Shown here: piece by piece, positions 23,079 to 31,695 of the stretch
Position numbering within the stretch: the first letter of the stretch is position 1
Layout of the letters: every line of letters begins with the position of its first letter
Assembly: GCF_010450875.1 (NCBI RefSeq)
Contig: NZ_CP048423.1
Location: forward strand, 1-36,248
Length of the DNA: 36,248 bases
Origin: Sphingomonas insulae
GTDB lineage: Bacteria; Pseudomonadota; Alphaproteobacteria; Sphingomonadales; Sphingomonadaceae
Reading direction: 5' to 3'
Program-made: the position numbers and the translations under genes
The notes under the pieces: generated by a model
Seen by the model: the letters and a program-made list of their open reading frames with translations, nothing else
Databases searched by the model: none
What the model was told of the DNA's origin: nothing

Positions 23079-23852
23079 ATGCATCAGATCACGCGCGGCA
23101 CCGGCAAGCCGCTGCTGCTTATCCACGGGCTGGGCAGCAGTTGGCGTGGGTGGCGGCCGATCTTGGACGATCTGGCAGCGACAAAATCAGTCATCGCGAT
23201 CGATCTTCCGGGGCACGGCAACACACCGGCCGAACGGGACAGCGGTACGTTCGACGGGCTCGTCGGCAGCGTCGAACGCTACCTTGTCGCCAACGATCTG
23301 GTCGGGGTCGATGTAGTCGGTAGTTCAATGGGTGCCCGGATCGTGCTGGAGCTGGCACGGCGGGGCAAGGTCGGCAATGCGGTCGCGCTCGATCCGGGCG
23401 GGTTCTGGCGAGGGTGGGAGCGTCCTTTCTTCCGCACCACCATTGGATTGTCCGGGCGGTTGCTGCGCGCATTGCGGCCACGCCTGCCGGCGATCAGTCG
23501 CAGTGCTGTCGCGCGTACGGCGCTGCTCGCACAGCTATCGGCCAAGCCTGCCGCCCTTTCGCCCGAATTGGTCTGCGCCGAGCTCACCGGCATCACCGAC
23601 ACACCGACGTTCGACGCGCTCGTCCGTGATCTCGCTGGCGGTCCCGAGCAGACAGGTCCTGCTGCTAACCCGGATCGGCGCATCGTCATCGGTTGGGGCA
23701 AGCATGATCGCCTGTGCCTGCCACGCCAAGCCCCCCGCGCCATCACAGCGTTCCCAAGCGCAACGCTGCACTGGTTCGAGCACAGCGGTCATTTTCCAAT
23801 GTGGGATGAACCGCGTGAAACGACCGAAATCATCCTACAGGCGACACACTGA
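23079..23852 (+). CDS. Alpha/beta hydrolase
   Basis: 257-aa cytoplasmic hydrolase of the alpha/beta fold. The oxyanion-hole motif is LLLIHGLGSSWRGW, the nucleophile elbow G-S-S-M-G (VVGSSMGARIVLEL, Ser near residue 85), and the acid region GWGKHDRLCLP. The catalytic His lies in EHSGHFPMWDEPRET. No signal peptide. The ATG at 23079 has GGAG eight bases upstream. It stands alone between LysR and the TonB module. Substrate unknown; it may belong to the catabolic cluster. Confidence 0.85.
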   Translation: MHQITRGTGKPLLLIHGLGSSWRGWRPILDDLAATKSVIAIDLPGHGNTPAERDSGTFDGLVGSVERYLVANDLVGVDVVGSSMGARIVLELARRGKVGNAVALDPGGFWRGWERPFFRTTIGLSGRLLRALRPRLPAISRSAVARTALLAQLSAKPAALSPELVCAELTGITDTPTFDALVRDLAGGPEQTGPAANPDRRIVIGWGKHDRLCLPRQAPRAITAFPSATLHWFEHSGHFPMWDEPRETTEIILQATH

Positions 23853-23968
23853 GAGAAGAGGGACGGCATCCTATCTAACTTGTAACGTCAGCACCTACCC
23901 TGGCTTGCCGGCCATGCGGGACAGAATGTCCCGGTGACATAAGAGGCTGATCCGGATAGGCGCTTCTC

Positions 23969-24379
23969 GTGCACGCCGTTCGGCATCTTCTCGCGCAACG
24001 CCACCTCGCCGTGCTGATCTGCTCGGCGACGCTGTTGCTGAAGCTGCTGGTCCCTACTGGCTATATGATCGACAACGATCATGGCCGCATGACCATCACC
24101 ATCTGCTCCGGCACCGTGCCGCGCACGATGACGATGGAAATGCCGGGGATGCACGGCGACATGCCCGACCACGGCAAGTCGAAGGACCACGGCAAGGCAG
24201 AGATGCCCTGCGCCTTCTCGGGCCTGTCGGCTGCGATGCTGGGGTCGATCGATCCCGTCCAGCTCGCCGCGCTGATCGTCTTCATACTTGCCCTTGGCCT
24301 GATCGCGACCATCCCGCCGGCCCCCTCACGTCCGGCATATCTACGCCCCCCGTTACGGGGACCGCCGGCCTACCTTTGA
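23969..24379 (+). CDS. DUF2946-type membrane/secreted protein (GTG start)
   Basis: 136 aa. A hydrophobic N-terminal helix (HLAVLICSATLLLKLLVPTGYM), a short His/Met-rich middle (MEMPGMHGDMPDHGKSKDHGKAEMPCAFSGLS) and a second hydrophobic helix (AALIVFILALGLIATIPP) are typical of DUF2946 proteins, which usually neighbour TonB receptor or copper-handling genes. The Met/His segment could bind a metal. Translation appears to start at GTG 23969. The TonB receptor follows after 85 bases that contain a strong hairpin. Confidence 0.78.
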   Translation: MHAVRHLLAQRHLAVLICSATLLLKLLVPTGYMIDNDHGRMTITICSGTVPRTMTMEMPGMHGDMPDHGKSKDHGKAEMPCAFSGLSAAMLGSIDPVQLAALIVFILALGLIATIPPAPSRPAYLRPPLRGPPAYL

Positions 24380-24421
24380 CCTGTCATCCCGCGCTGCTTC
24401 ATCCGGCGCGACCATGAATTG

Positions 24422-24448
24422 CGGCCCGCGCCCTTAGGCGTCGGGCCG
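24422..24448 (+). promoter_or_regulatory. Hairpin just upstream of the first TonB receptor
   Basis: CGGCCCG-CGCC, loop CTTA, GGCG-T-CGGGCCG: an 11-bp stem with one bulged T, ending three bases before the AAAGG ribosome site of the receptor gene. No T run follows. It may modulate translation or trim the transcript; a regulatory role is inferred. Confidence 0.45.
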
Positions 24449-24464
24449 GTCAAAGGTATCTTCC

Positions 24465-26591
24465 ATGTCTCGAATACACCTTCTGGCGGGTGCCGCTGCG
24501 CCCTGCCTGCTGCTGACGATGCCGGCTGCCGCACAGACCCAGGACACCTCTCCCGCAACCGACGTCGCCACGGCGCAAAGCTGGACGGGCGACATCGTCG
24601 TCACGGGCGCACGCGATACATACATCGCGCCCGAGACAAGTGCGGCGACGCGCACCTCCACGCCGCTGATCCAGGTGCCGCAGTCGGTACAGGTGCTGAC
24701 CCGCACGCTGATCCAGGAACAGGACCGCCGCACGCTCGGCGACGCACTGGTCAACGTCTCGGGCGTCATCCCGACGCGATCGGACGAGGTGCTGTTCATC
24801 CCGCCGATCGTCCGCGGCTTCCCCGCGGAAGTGTATCTCGACGGGCTGTCGGTCTTCGCCGGTAACCAGCAGGCCTATGATCCCAACAGCCTTGTCGGAA
24901 TCGAGCGGATCGATGTCCTGAAGGGTCCGACCGCCACACTCTACGGAGGCGGCATCGGCACGCCGCTGGGCGGTGTCATCAACCTCGAAAGCGTCCGTCC
25001 GAACGAAAAGCCGGGTGGCTATCTGGCGATGCGCGCCGGCAGCTTCTCGACCTGGAACCCCTATGGCGACATCAACGTGCCCTTGGCTGACGGGATCGCT
25101 GCGCGGATCACGGGCGAGTATCAGGGCAACGATAGCTGGATCGACAAGGTGAAGGCGCGGCGCTGGTCCGTGCAGCCCAGCCTGTCGTTCCGGATCGACC
25201 CCGCAACCGACCTGCTGCTCCAGGGGCAATTCAGCCGGCGCAGCAATCTCGAATATTCGGGCCTGCCCGCGGACACGGCCCTGGCTGGCACGATCGATCG
25301 CGATGCCTTCCCCGGCTCGCCGATCGATCAGCCGCTGACGACCAACGATATCCGCATGGGGCAGGCGACGTTGCGCCACGCTTTCTCGGACCGCCTGAAG
25401 CTGACGGTGAGCGGGCGCTATTATTCGAGCGTGATCGATGAACAGGGCAGCTTCGTCTATCCCGGCCTCTTCCCGACGGGCACGGTCGCACCGCTCTACG
25501 ACGTGTTCCCGATCACGATGCGCAACCGCACCAAGGAGGCAACCGTCGATGCGAACCTGGCCGGCGACGTCGATCTGCTCGGCGGGACGCACAAGCTGCT
25601 CGTCGGGGCCAATTACGACTGGACCAGCTTCTACAGCGCGATGGGTCTGTTCGTCAGCGATAGCCCATCGGGCACGATCGACCTGTCGAACCCAAGCTAC
25701 GATCTGCGTTACACCCCGCAGCTTCCGGTCAATTCCTACACCGACGATCGCTTCACGACGTTCGCAGGCTACATCCAGGATCAGGCGACCTACGGCCCGC
25801 TCCACCTGACCGGGGGCTTGCGCCTGACCTCGCTCAAGTTCGTCGAGAACAGCAACATCGGCGTCGCTAACGACAAGACCTATACGCATCTTTCGCCCCG
25901 GGTCGGCGCGACCCTCGACGTGACGAAGGGCGTCGCGCTCTTCGCGGGCTATGCGACCGCGTTCCGCGCGCCGTTTGGCTTCATCGGCACGGTGTCGCCT
26001 GTGCCGGAGACGTCGAGCAACATCGAGGGCGGCGTAAAGCTGGCGCTGGCCGGCAGCGGCCTGTCCGGCACGATTGCGGCGTTCCGCCAGACCCACGACA
26101 ATGTCGTCACCGCCGATCCCGCGAATGTCGGCTTTTACATCCAGAGTGGGCGGCAGCGGGCGCGCGGCGTCGAAGTGGATATGGTGTGGGAGCCGACACC
26201 CGCCTTTTCGCTGCTCGCCAACTACGCCTACACCGACACCCGCGACGACGGCGTGGCACCCGGTGATCGGCTGATCCGCGTGCCCAAGAGCAGCGGACGC
26301 ATCGCAGCCCGCTACCGGGTGCTGCACGGTCCGGCCAAGGGCCTTGCGGTCGGTGCCGGCATCAGCGCCTTCACCTCGCGCGAGCTGACGCTGCCGAACA
26401 CGATCGCGGTGCCGGGCTATGCCGCGATCGATGCCCAAGCGTCCTACGACATCGGCCGGTTCACCCTGGGCGCGTCCGTGGTCAACCTCGGCAACCGGCG
26501 GGCCTTCGATCCCTATTCCTACCTCGGCTATCCGGTCGTCGCGCCCAACCAGCCCCGATCAGCTTATGTGACGCTGAAGGTGCGGATATGA
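24465..26591 (+). CDS. TonB-dependent siderophore-type receptor
   Basis: 708-aa outer-membrane receptor. Signal peptide MSRIHLLAGAAAPCLLLTMPAAAQ, a TonB-box-like DIVVTGARDT, then the plug (LIQVPQSVQVLTRTLIQEQDRRTLGDALVNVSG, RIDVLKGPTATLYGGG-GTPLGGVINLESVRP) and a 22-strand barrel ending YVTLKVRI. The C-terminal residue is Ile rather than the usual Phe. The plug wording is that of siderophore receptors, but the ligand cannot be fixed. ATG 24465 has AAAGG at 24452-24456. The esterase gene overlaps its stop by four bases. Confidence 0.9.
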   Translation: MSRIHLLAGAAAPCLLLTMPAAAQTQDTSPATDVATAQSWTGDIVVTGARDTYIAPETSAATRTSTPLIQVPQSVQVLTRTLIQEQDRRTLGDALVNVSGVIPTRSDEVLFIPPIVRGFPAEVYLDGLSVFAGNQQAYDPNSLVGIERIDVLKGPTATLYGGGIGTPLGGVINLESVRPNEKPGGYLAMRAGSFSTWNPYGDINVPLADGIAARITGEYQGNDSWIDKVKARRWSVQPSLSFRIDPATDLLLQGQFSRRSNLEYSGLPADTALAGTIDRDAFPGSPIDQPLTTNDIRMGQATLRHAFSDRLKLTVSGRYYSSVIDEQGSFVYPGLFPTGTVAPLYDVFPITMRNRTKEATVDANLAGDVDLLGGTHKLLVGANYDWTSFYSAMGLFVSDSPSGTIDLSNPSYDLRYTPQLPVNSYTDDRFTTFAGYIQDQATYGPLHLTGGLRLTSLKFVENSNIGVANDKTYTHLSPRVGATLDVTKGVALFAGYATAFRAPFGFIGTVSPVPETSSNIEGGVKLALAGSGLSGTIAAFRQTHDNVVTADPANVGFYIQSGRQRARGVEVDMVWEPTPAFSLLANYAYTDTRDDGVAPGDRLIRVPKSSGRIAARYRVLHGPAKGLAVGAGISAFTSRELTLPNTIAVPGYAAIDAQASYDIGRFTLGASVVNLGNRRAFDPYSYLGYPVVAPNQPRSAYVTLKVRI

Positions 26592-27532
26592 GCGTGGTCA
26601 ACTTCGTATGCCGCTCGATCGCGCTTGCGAGCCTGGCAGTAGCGGCTGTGCCGTTGGCGACGGTAGCGAGCGCGCAGACGCCCGGCAGCGGCGGGACGAT
26701 CATTCCGCTTTACCCGAAAGGCAGCGTGCCCTCGCTCGGCGTACCAGAGAAGCGGGATCGGCTGCCGAACGGCGAGACGATGATCTACGATGTCAGCGAA
26801 CCGACGCTGGAGCTGTATCGGCCCGCACCCGGTCGCGCCAACGGCACCGCCGTGATCGTCGCGCCGGGGGGCGGGTTCGTGGCGCTCGGCTATATCTTCG
26901 GCGGGACCGACGTGGCGCGAGCGCTGGCAGCGCGCGGCGTCACCGCGTTCGTGCTGAAATACCGCACGATCCGCAGCGGTGACGGGCCGATGCGGATGCC
27001 CGACGTCCATATGAAGGAGATGGGTGTCGTCATGTCGCGCGCGAGAACCGGCACGCCGGTCGAGATGCCGCGCTTCGCCGGCGAGCCGCACGCGGTCGAG
27101 GACGGCGCGCGGGCAATGGCGATTGTCCGGCAGCGCGCTTCCGAATGGGGCATCGATCCCCGCCGTGTCGGCGTCCTCGGCTTCTCGGCCGGGGCTTACC
27201 TCACAGCCGATCTGGCGATCAGCGACGCCGTATCACGTCCGAACTTCGTCGGCCTGATCTATGGTGGCCTGCGCATGCCGGTGCCAGCAGACGCCCCGCC
27301 TGCATTCATCGCCGGAGCGGCCGACGACGAGTATCAGACGAACGATCCGGTGCTGCTCTATCAAGCGTGGCGTAAGGCCGGGGCCGCGGCGGAACTGCAC
27401 CTGTACGAGCGCGGCGGGCATGGGTTCGACCTGCACCGCCAAGGCACCACGAGCGACCACTGGTTCGATCAATTCCTCTCATGGATGCAGTCTCGCCGGC
27501 TTGCATCATCACCGCTCCGACAGGCGAAATAG
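26588..27532 (+). CDS. Secreted alpha/beta hydrolase (esterase-like)
   Basis: 314 aa. A signal peptide (VCRSIALASLAVAAVPLATVASA) precedes an alpha/beta hydrolase domain: oxyanion segment VIVAPGGGFVALGY, nucleophile elbow GFSAGAYL (Ser near residue 201), acid region GAADDEYQTNDP, and catalytic His in ERGGHGFDLHRQG. It resembles acetyl-xylan/BD-FAE-type esterases and the S9-like group. Placed between two TonB receptor genes and overlapping the first by four bases (ATGA), it may hydrolyse the imported ligand in the periplasm, as siderophore esterases do, or remove acyl groups from a glycan ligand. The choice between these is open. Confidence 0.83.
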   Translation: MSVVNFVCRSIALASLAVAAVPLATVASAQTPGSGGTIIPLYPKGSVPSLGVPEKRDRLPNGETMIYDVSEPTLELYRPAPGRANGTAVIVAPGGGFVALGYIFGGTDVARALAARGVTAFVLKYRTIRSGDGPMRMPDVHMKEMGVVMSRARTGTPVEMPRFAGEPHAVEDGARAMAIVRQRASEWGIDPRRVGVLGFSAGAYLTADLAISDAVSRPNFVGLIYGGLRMPVPADAPPAFIAGAADDEYQTNDPVLLYQAWRKAGAAAELHLYERGGHGFDLHRQGTTSDHWFDQFLSWMQSRRLASSPLRQAK

Positions 27533-27631
27533 ACCTGCCGTCTCATCAAAACGACCCGGCCCCACGCCATGCAGCGCCATGCTCGCGATCACCGATGCGA
27601 CAGGCGGGTCGATTCAATCGAAGGTAATACC

Positions 27632-29851
27632 ATGTCCCGATCCTTCTTCCTGGCAGGTGCGGCTGCGCCCTGCCTGCTGCTCGCTTTCCCAACCGCCGCA
27701 CAGGTGCGAGGCACCGACACCACCGATGATCGTACCGATGCGACGATCGTCGTCACCGGCCAGCGCGATCCGCTGAAGCTCGACGATCAGGCGCAGGCGA
27801 GCAGCCGCCTTGGCCTGTCGATCCGCGAGACGCCGGCGAGCGTCGAGGTACTGACGCAGGACGACCTTCAGGTTCGCGGTCTGCGCACAGCGCGCGAGAC
27901 GTTCAACGACGTGGTGGGCGCTATCGCCGGCAACGTGCCGGGCAACCCTGCCGTCGTCAGCTTGCGCGGCTTCGCCGGCAACACCGTATCTATCCTCCAG
28001 GACGGCGTGCGGGTGTCGGCATCGACCGTCGTCCAGCGCGACAGCAACAACTGGCACTATGATCGGGTCGAGGTGCTGAAGGGACCGGCGTCGGTTCTCT
28101 ACGGTGAGGGAGCATTAGCCGGCGTCATCAACAAGGTGACGCGAAAGCCCGTGTTGGGCGAACGCCACCTCGACACGCTGCTGTCGGTCGGGAGCTTCGA
28201 CACGGTGTTCGCAGCCGGCGGGGTCAACCTGCCGGTCTCCCCCACGATCGCGGTGCGGGCGGATGCCAGTTACCAGCGATCGGACAGTCTCTACGACGTC
28301 GATAACAACGACACCTTCTCGGCCGGGCTGACCGCAAGCGCGCTGTGGAAGCCGAGTGATCGCCTTTCGCTGCTCGTCGCGGTCGATCATTTCGAGGATC
28401 GCTACGACGCCACCTATCAGGGCCTGCCGCTGATCCCCGGTCAATATGCGCTGCGCCCATCGGATGCCGTGACGAGCGCGAACGGCCTTGTTGCCGATCG
28501 CGCGCTGCAACGGCGCAACTACAATCCCCAGGGTGCCTATTCCGGTGCCGACGAGACGACGGTGCGCTCGCGGCTCGACTGGTCGATCGGCAGCGGATGG
28601 ACCTTCGCGCTCGATCTGACCGGCTACACCGCGAAACGCGCGTTTCTGCTCGCCGACAGCCAGACTTTCGTCGCGCCTACCGCGGCGTTCCCAAACGGCA
28701 GCTTTCGCCAGACCTATCAGGACTTCCGCCACGATCATCAGTTCTGGAATGCGCGCGGGGTAATCGGCAATGACAGCCGGATCGCGGGCCTCCGCAACCG
28801 CTTCAGCCTCGGCGTCGAACACAACGATACCGATTTCGTCAGCCTGCGTCAGACGGCTCCCACCTCGGCCCTCCCGGCAGTGGACGTGCGCAATCCCGCC
28901 GTCCTGCCGCTACCCACCGGGACAGCGATCTTCACCGCCGGCAATGTCACCTTCGACTCCAAGCTGAAGCAGACTTCCGTGTTCGCGGAGGATGCGCTGA
29001 ACCTGACGCCGAAGTGGCTGCTGGTCGGCGGGGTGCGCTGGGACCATATGGAACTGGACCGCGCGACGATCCAGAATGTCACCGGCGCGGTCGATCGCAA
29101 CAGCCCGACCTTCGATCCTGTCTCGTGGCGGGCGGGCACGACTTGGGACGTGACATCGGGCCTGACGCTCTACGCGCAATATACGACCGCGGTATCGCCG
29201 GTGTCCTCGATCCTGCTGGCGTCGATCGCCAACAGCCGGTTCCGGCTAACCAAGGGCCGTGCCTTCGAGGCCGGGTTCAAGGCGAGCGCCTGGGGCGGGC
29301 GAGCGAGCGTCACCGGCGCGGCTTACCGGATCGAACAGAAGGACATCCTGACGCGCGACCCAGCCAACCCGGCGCTGGCCGTCCAGGGCGGGCGGCAATC
29401 CTCGCAAGGCGTCGAGCTGTCCGCGGTCGTCTCTCCTGTGAAGGCGCTGCGCCTGTCGGGCGGCGTGTCCTACACCGACGCGCAATATGACGAGCTATCC
29501 GAACTGGTGAGTGGCATCCGGATCGATCGTAGCGGCAACCGCCCGATCAACGTGCCCTCGACTACGGTCAACGCCTCAGCGCTCTACACGATCGCCGACA
29601 AGGTGACGCTGGGCGGCTTTCTGCGACACGCCAGCGCCTTCTACACCGACACGGCCAATACCATCCGCGTCGCCGGGCATAGTGTGCTGGATGCCAGCCT
29701 CTCGTTCCCGGTTGCGCCGCAAGCGACCCTGACGCTGCGGGGCCGGAACCTGACAGATGACTTCTACGGCGAATATTCCGGCTACCCGACCACCAACGTC
29801 TATATCGGCGCGCCACGCTCGTTCGAGGTGGCGCTGGCGACGCGGTTCTGA
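27632..29851 (+). CDS. Second TonB-dependent receptor
   Basis: 739-aa outer-membrane receptor. Signal peptide MSRSFFLAGAAAPCLLLAF...AAQ, TonB-box-like TIVVTGQRDPL, plug with SVEVLTQDDLQVRGLRTARE, SLRGFAGNTVSILQDGVR and RVEVLKGPASVLYGEGALAGVIN, then a barrel ending in the canonical aromatic F (EVALATRF). ATG 27632 has GAAGG eight bases upstream; the frame extends to 27569 without a ribosome site. Its first 32 bases of leader after the start region match the other receptor's at 30 of 32 positions, although the mature proteins differ. The PepSY gene follows with a one-base overlap. Confidence 0.9.
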   Translation: MSRSFFLAGAAAPCLLLAFPTAAQVRGTDTTDDRTDATIVVTGQRDPLKLDDQAQASSRLGLSIRETPASVEVLTQDDLQVRGLRTARETFNDVVGAIAGNVPGNPAVVSLRGFAGNTVSILQDGVRVSASTVVQRDSNNWHYDRVEVLKGPASVLYGEGALAGVINKVTRKPVLGERHLDTLLSVGSFDTVFAAGGVNLPVSPTIAVRADASYQRSDSLYDVDNNDTFSAGLTASALWKPSDRLSLLVAVDHFEDRYDATYQGLPLIPGQYALRPSDAVTSANGLVADRALQRRNYNPQGAYSGADETTVRSRLDWSIGSGWTFALDLTGYTAKRAFLLADSQTFVAPTAAFPNGSFRQTYQDFRHDHQFWNARGVIGNDSRIAGLRNRFSLGVEHNDTDFVSLRQTAPTSALPAVDVRNPAVLPLPTGTAIFTAGNVTFDSKLKQTSVFAEDALNLTPKWLLVGGVRWDHMELDRATIQNVTGAVDRNSPTFDPVSWRAGTTWDVTSGLTLYAQYTTAVSPVSSILLASIANSRFRLTKGRAFEAGFKASAWGGRASVTGAAYRIEQKDILTRDPANPALAVQGGRQSSQGVELSAVVSPVKALRLSGGVSYTDAQYDELSELVSGIRIDRSGNRPINVPSTTVNASALYTIADKVTLGGFLRHASAFYTDTANTIRVAGHSVLDASLSFPVAPQATLTLRGRNLTDDFYGEYSGYPTTNVYIGAPRSFEVALATRF

Positions 29852-31014
29852 TGATCGCGCACCGGCGATCGGCAGCATCGCGCGCGCGCATTCTGGTGCG
29901 CCGCGTCCACCTCTGGCTGGGGCTAAGCCTGGGGCTGCTGTTTGCGGTGCTGGGCCTCACCGGATCGGCGCTGGTGTTCTACACCGGCATCGACGCCGCG
30001 CTCCACCCTGCCGTCCGCGTGGGGCAAGCCGATCCTGCACCAGACCTGGCGTCGCCGGTGTGGGACCGCGCGCTGGCAACCGGGCGTGCCCGTTGGCATG
30101 ATCCGGCCGGCAAATGGACGATCGAAGTGACGGGCGAGGGCGGCACCATTCCGGCGCGCTTTTATCCATCGTCCGGGTACGGCCACCACGCCGATCGGAT
30201 GATGGTCTGGTTCTCGCCGGACGGCACCCGGATAGTCCGTGCCGAGCCTTGGGGCGGCTATCTGATGAGCTGGCTCTACCAGCTCCACATGGCGCTGCTT
30301 GCCGGCGACCTCGGCGGTCAGGTGGTGGGCTGGTCAGGCGTGGCGATGCTGGTGCTGCTGGTCAGCGGCATCGCTGCGTGGTGGCCGCGTGGAAGCTGGC
30401 GCAAGGCGGTAGCCTTCAAACGCGACGCCGTACCTATCCGCCGGCTGCGCGACCTGCACAAGCTGTCCGGCCTGTGGAGCATGGTGCTACTATTCGTGCT
30501 GGTCGCTACTGGCGTGCTGCTAGCGCTGCCTGCCGTCACGCAGGCCCTCTTGCAGCCCGCGGCTATTCCGGCTCCGAAATCGTCTGACAACGGGGGGGCT
30601 CGGGTCCGCATTGCTCAGACGTTCGCAGCCGCGCATCGGGCTTTACCGGATGGTCGGATCGTCTTCGTGGATATGCCCGGTGCTAATGATGCGCCGGTCC
30701 GCGTTCGGCTTCAGGTGCCCGGTGATCCCCATCGGCGCTTCCCGGGCAGCTACGTCTTCATCGACCAGTTCTCCGGCCGGGTGCTGGCGGTGCATGATGT
30801 CCGCCACGCTGGCACCGGAACGGCCGTGGCGAGCTGGGTCCGCACGCTGCATGACGGGACAGTCGGAGGCTTGGCGACGCGCATCCTGGCGGTGGTGCTG
30901 GGCTTCGTTCCCGCGCTGTTGTTCACGACAGGCGTTCTGCATTGGCTGCGCCGTACGAAAGCTTCTCGCTCTGCCGGATCACTCTATCTGGGTGTCACAA
31001 CCGAACGGTTTTGA
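29851..31014 (+). CDS. PepSY-associated membrane protein
   Basis: 387-aa inner-membrane protein of the PepSY-TM family that accompanies siderophore receptors; some members reduce ferric siderophores. Transmembrane helices lie near residues 20-45, 150-172, 205-230 and 340-362. Typical strings are RRVHLWLGLSLGLLFAVLGLTGSALVF, WLYQLHMALLAGDLGG, RRLRDLHKLSGLWSMVLLFVLVATG and RTLHDGTVGGLATRI. Four His residues in or beside the helices suit haem binding. It overlaps the receptor stop by one base. Its last 23 bases lie in the palindromic GTGTCA-AACCG repeat that ends the cargo, so the C terminus (GVTTERF) may be altered from an ancestral form. Confidence 0.87.
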   Translation: MIAHRRSAASRARILVRRVHLWLGLSLGLLFAVLGLTGSALVFYTGIDAALHPAVRVGQADPAPDLASPVWDRALATGRARWHDPAGKWTIEVTGEGGTIPARFYPSSGYGHHADRMMVWFSPDGTRIVRAEPWGGYLMSWLYQLHMALLAGDLGGQVVGWSGVAMLVLLVSGIAAWWPRGSWRKAVAFKRDAVPIRRLRDLHKLSGLWSMVLLFVLVATGVLLALPAVTQALLQPAAIPAPKSSDNGGARVRIAQTFAAAHRALPDGRIVFVDMPGANDAPVRVRLQVPGDPHRRFPGSYVFIDQFSGRVLAVHDVRHAGTGTAVASWVRTLHDGTVGGLATRILAVVLGFVPALLFTTGVLHWLRRTKASRSAGSLYLGVTTERF

Positions 31015-31017
31015 CAC
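30992..31017. repeat. Palindromic GTGTCA-AACCG repeat at the cargo's right edge
   Basis: GTGTCACAACCG, two A, CGGTTTTGACAC: 12-base arms with 11 of 12 pairing. The 20-mer 30998-31017 equals 18460-18479 with one change (A for G). It spans the stop of the PepSY gene. Confidence 0.65.
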
Positions 31018-31089
31018 TCACAGCAGCCGAACGATTGCCGCTTTTGCACCTGCGTTGTCCGCGGGAGGTGATCCATCTAAGAGGGTGAC

Positions 31090-31434
31090 ATGTCGCTCCG
31101 GGTCATCCCGTTTTTCCAATTTGCCCGCACCGCGGCGATCGTCGTCCTGGCAGTGATGATGCTCGTGCGACTCGGCCCGCTCTGCGAGACGATAGCAATG
31201 GCCGCGACGCCGGTCGCGTCCGCGGCGATGGATTGTGCGAACACGCCGAACCACGTCCCGAACAAGAAAATCCCGCCCTCAGCCTGCGCCATGCCGTGTG
31301 CGGCGATGCCCGGCGAAACGGTTGCGCACGTCGAACCGATGCTGTTCGCGCCACTGTCGCCTTGGCCCGTCGCCCATACCGGGCTGCTCGGGCTGACCAG
31401 CGCCCCGGCCACACCCCCTCCGCAGATCGTGTGA
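31090..31434 (+). CDS. Small membrane-anchored or secreted protein with Cys/Met motif
   Basis: 114 aa, unknown function. One N-terminal hydrophobic helix (TAAIVVLAVMMLVRLGPLC) is followed by a periplasmic part with MDCANTPNHVPNKKIPPSACAMPCAAMPG: four Cys and several Met and His residues, suggestive of a soft-metal site. The C-terminal part is Pro/Ala-rich. ATG 31090 has GAGGG five bases upstream. It reads toward the Cys-rich peptide gene 43 bases on; the two could be one transcript that is part of metal handling (inference). Confidence 0.65.
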   Translation: MSLRVIPFFQFARTAAIVVLAVMMLVRLGPLCETIAMAATPVASAAMDCANTPNHVPNKKIPPSACAMPCAAMPGETVAHVEPMLFAPLSPWPVAHTGLLGLTSAPATPPPQIV

Positions 31435-31477
31435 CGTCGAACCGACCTCACACGAATCTATTCAAACGGAGAATATC

Positions 31478-31660
31478 ATGACCACGTTCAAGCTCATCAG
31501 CGCCGCTTTCGCCCTCACGCTCTCGACCGGCGCGTTCGCTGCGGTCGCGAACTGCTGCGCCGACATGGCGTGCTGCAAGGACGGTGCTGACTGCTGCGAT
31601 CATGGCGACAAGGCGAAGGGCGGCGATCATGCCGGCCACGCCATGCCGAACATGAAGTAG
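31478..31660 (+). CDS. Tiny secreted Cys-rich peptide, metal-binding candidate
   Basis: 60 aa: a clear signal peptide (MTTFKLISAAFALTLSTGAFA) and a mature part of under 40 residues with three CC pairs (NCCADMACCKDGADCCDHG), then a His/Met tail (GGDHAGHAMPNMK). This pattern suggests a periplasmic metallothionein-like peptide for Zn, Cd or Cu; the function is inferred. ATG 31478 has GGAG seven bases upstream (CGGAGAATATC). A strong hairpin terminator begins nine bases after the stop. The gene lies beside the czc operon end but is transcribed toward it. Confidence 0.75.
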   Translation: MTTFKLISAAFALTLSTGAFAAVANCCADMACCKDGADCCDHGDKAKGGDHAGHAMPNMK

Positions 31661-31668
31661 AACGACCG

Positions 31669-31694
31669 GACGGGGGCGGGCGACCGCCCCCGTC
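31669..31694. terminator. Bidirectional hairpin terminator between convergent genes
   Basis: GACGGGGGCGG, loop GCGA, CCGCCCCCGTC: an 11-bp GC-rich stem, followed rightward by TTCATTCC. It lies between the end of the Cys-rich peptide gene (31660) and the end of the leftward metal operon (31696), and can serve both. Confidence 0.75.
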
Positions 31695-31695
31695 T

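Noticed and set aside
24450..26438. 662-codon open frame on the minus strand
   Set aside because: Antisense to the first TonB receptor gene; Arg/Asp/Gly-rich with no domain, no ribosome site, and conflicting with a clear family member.
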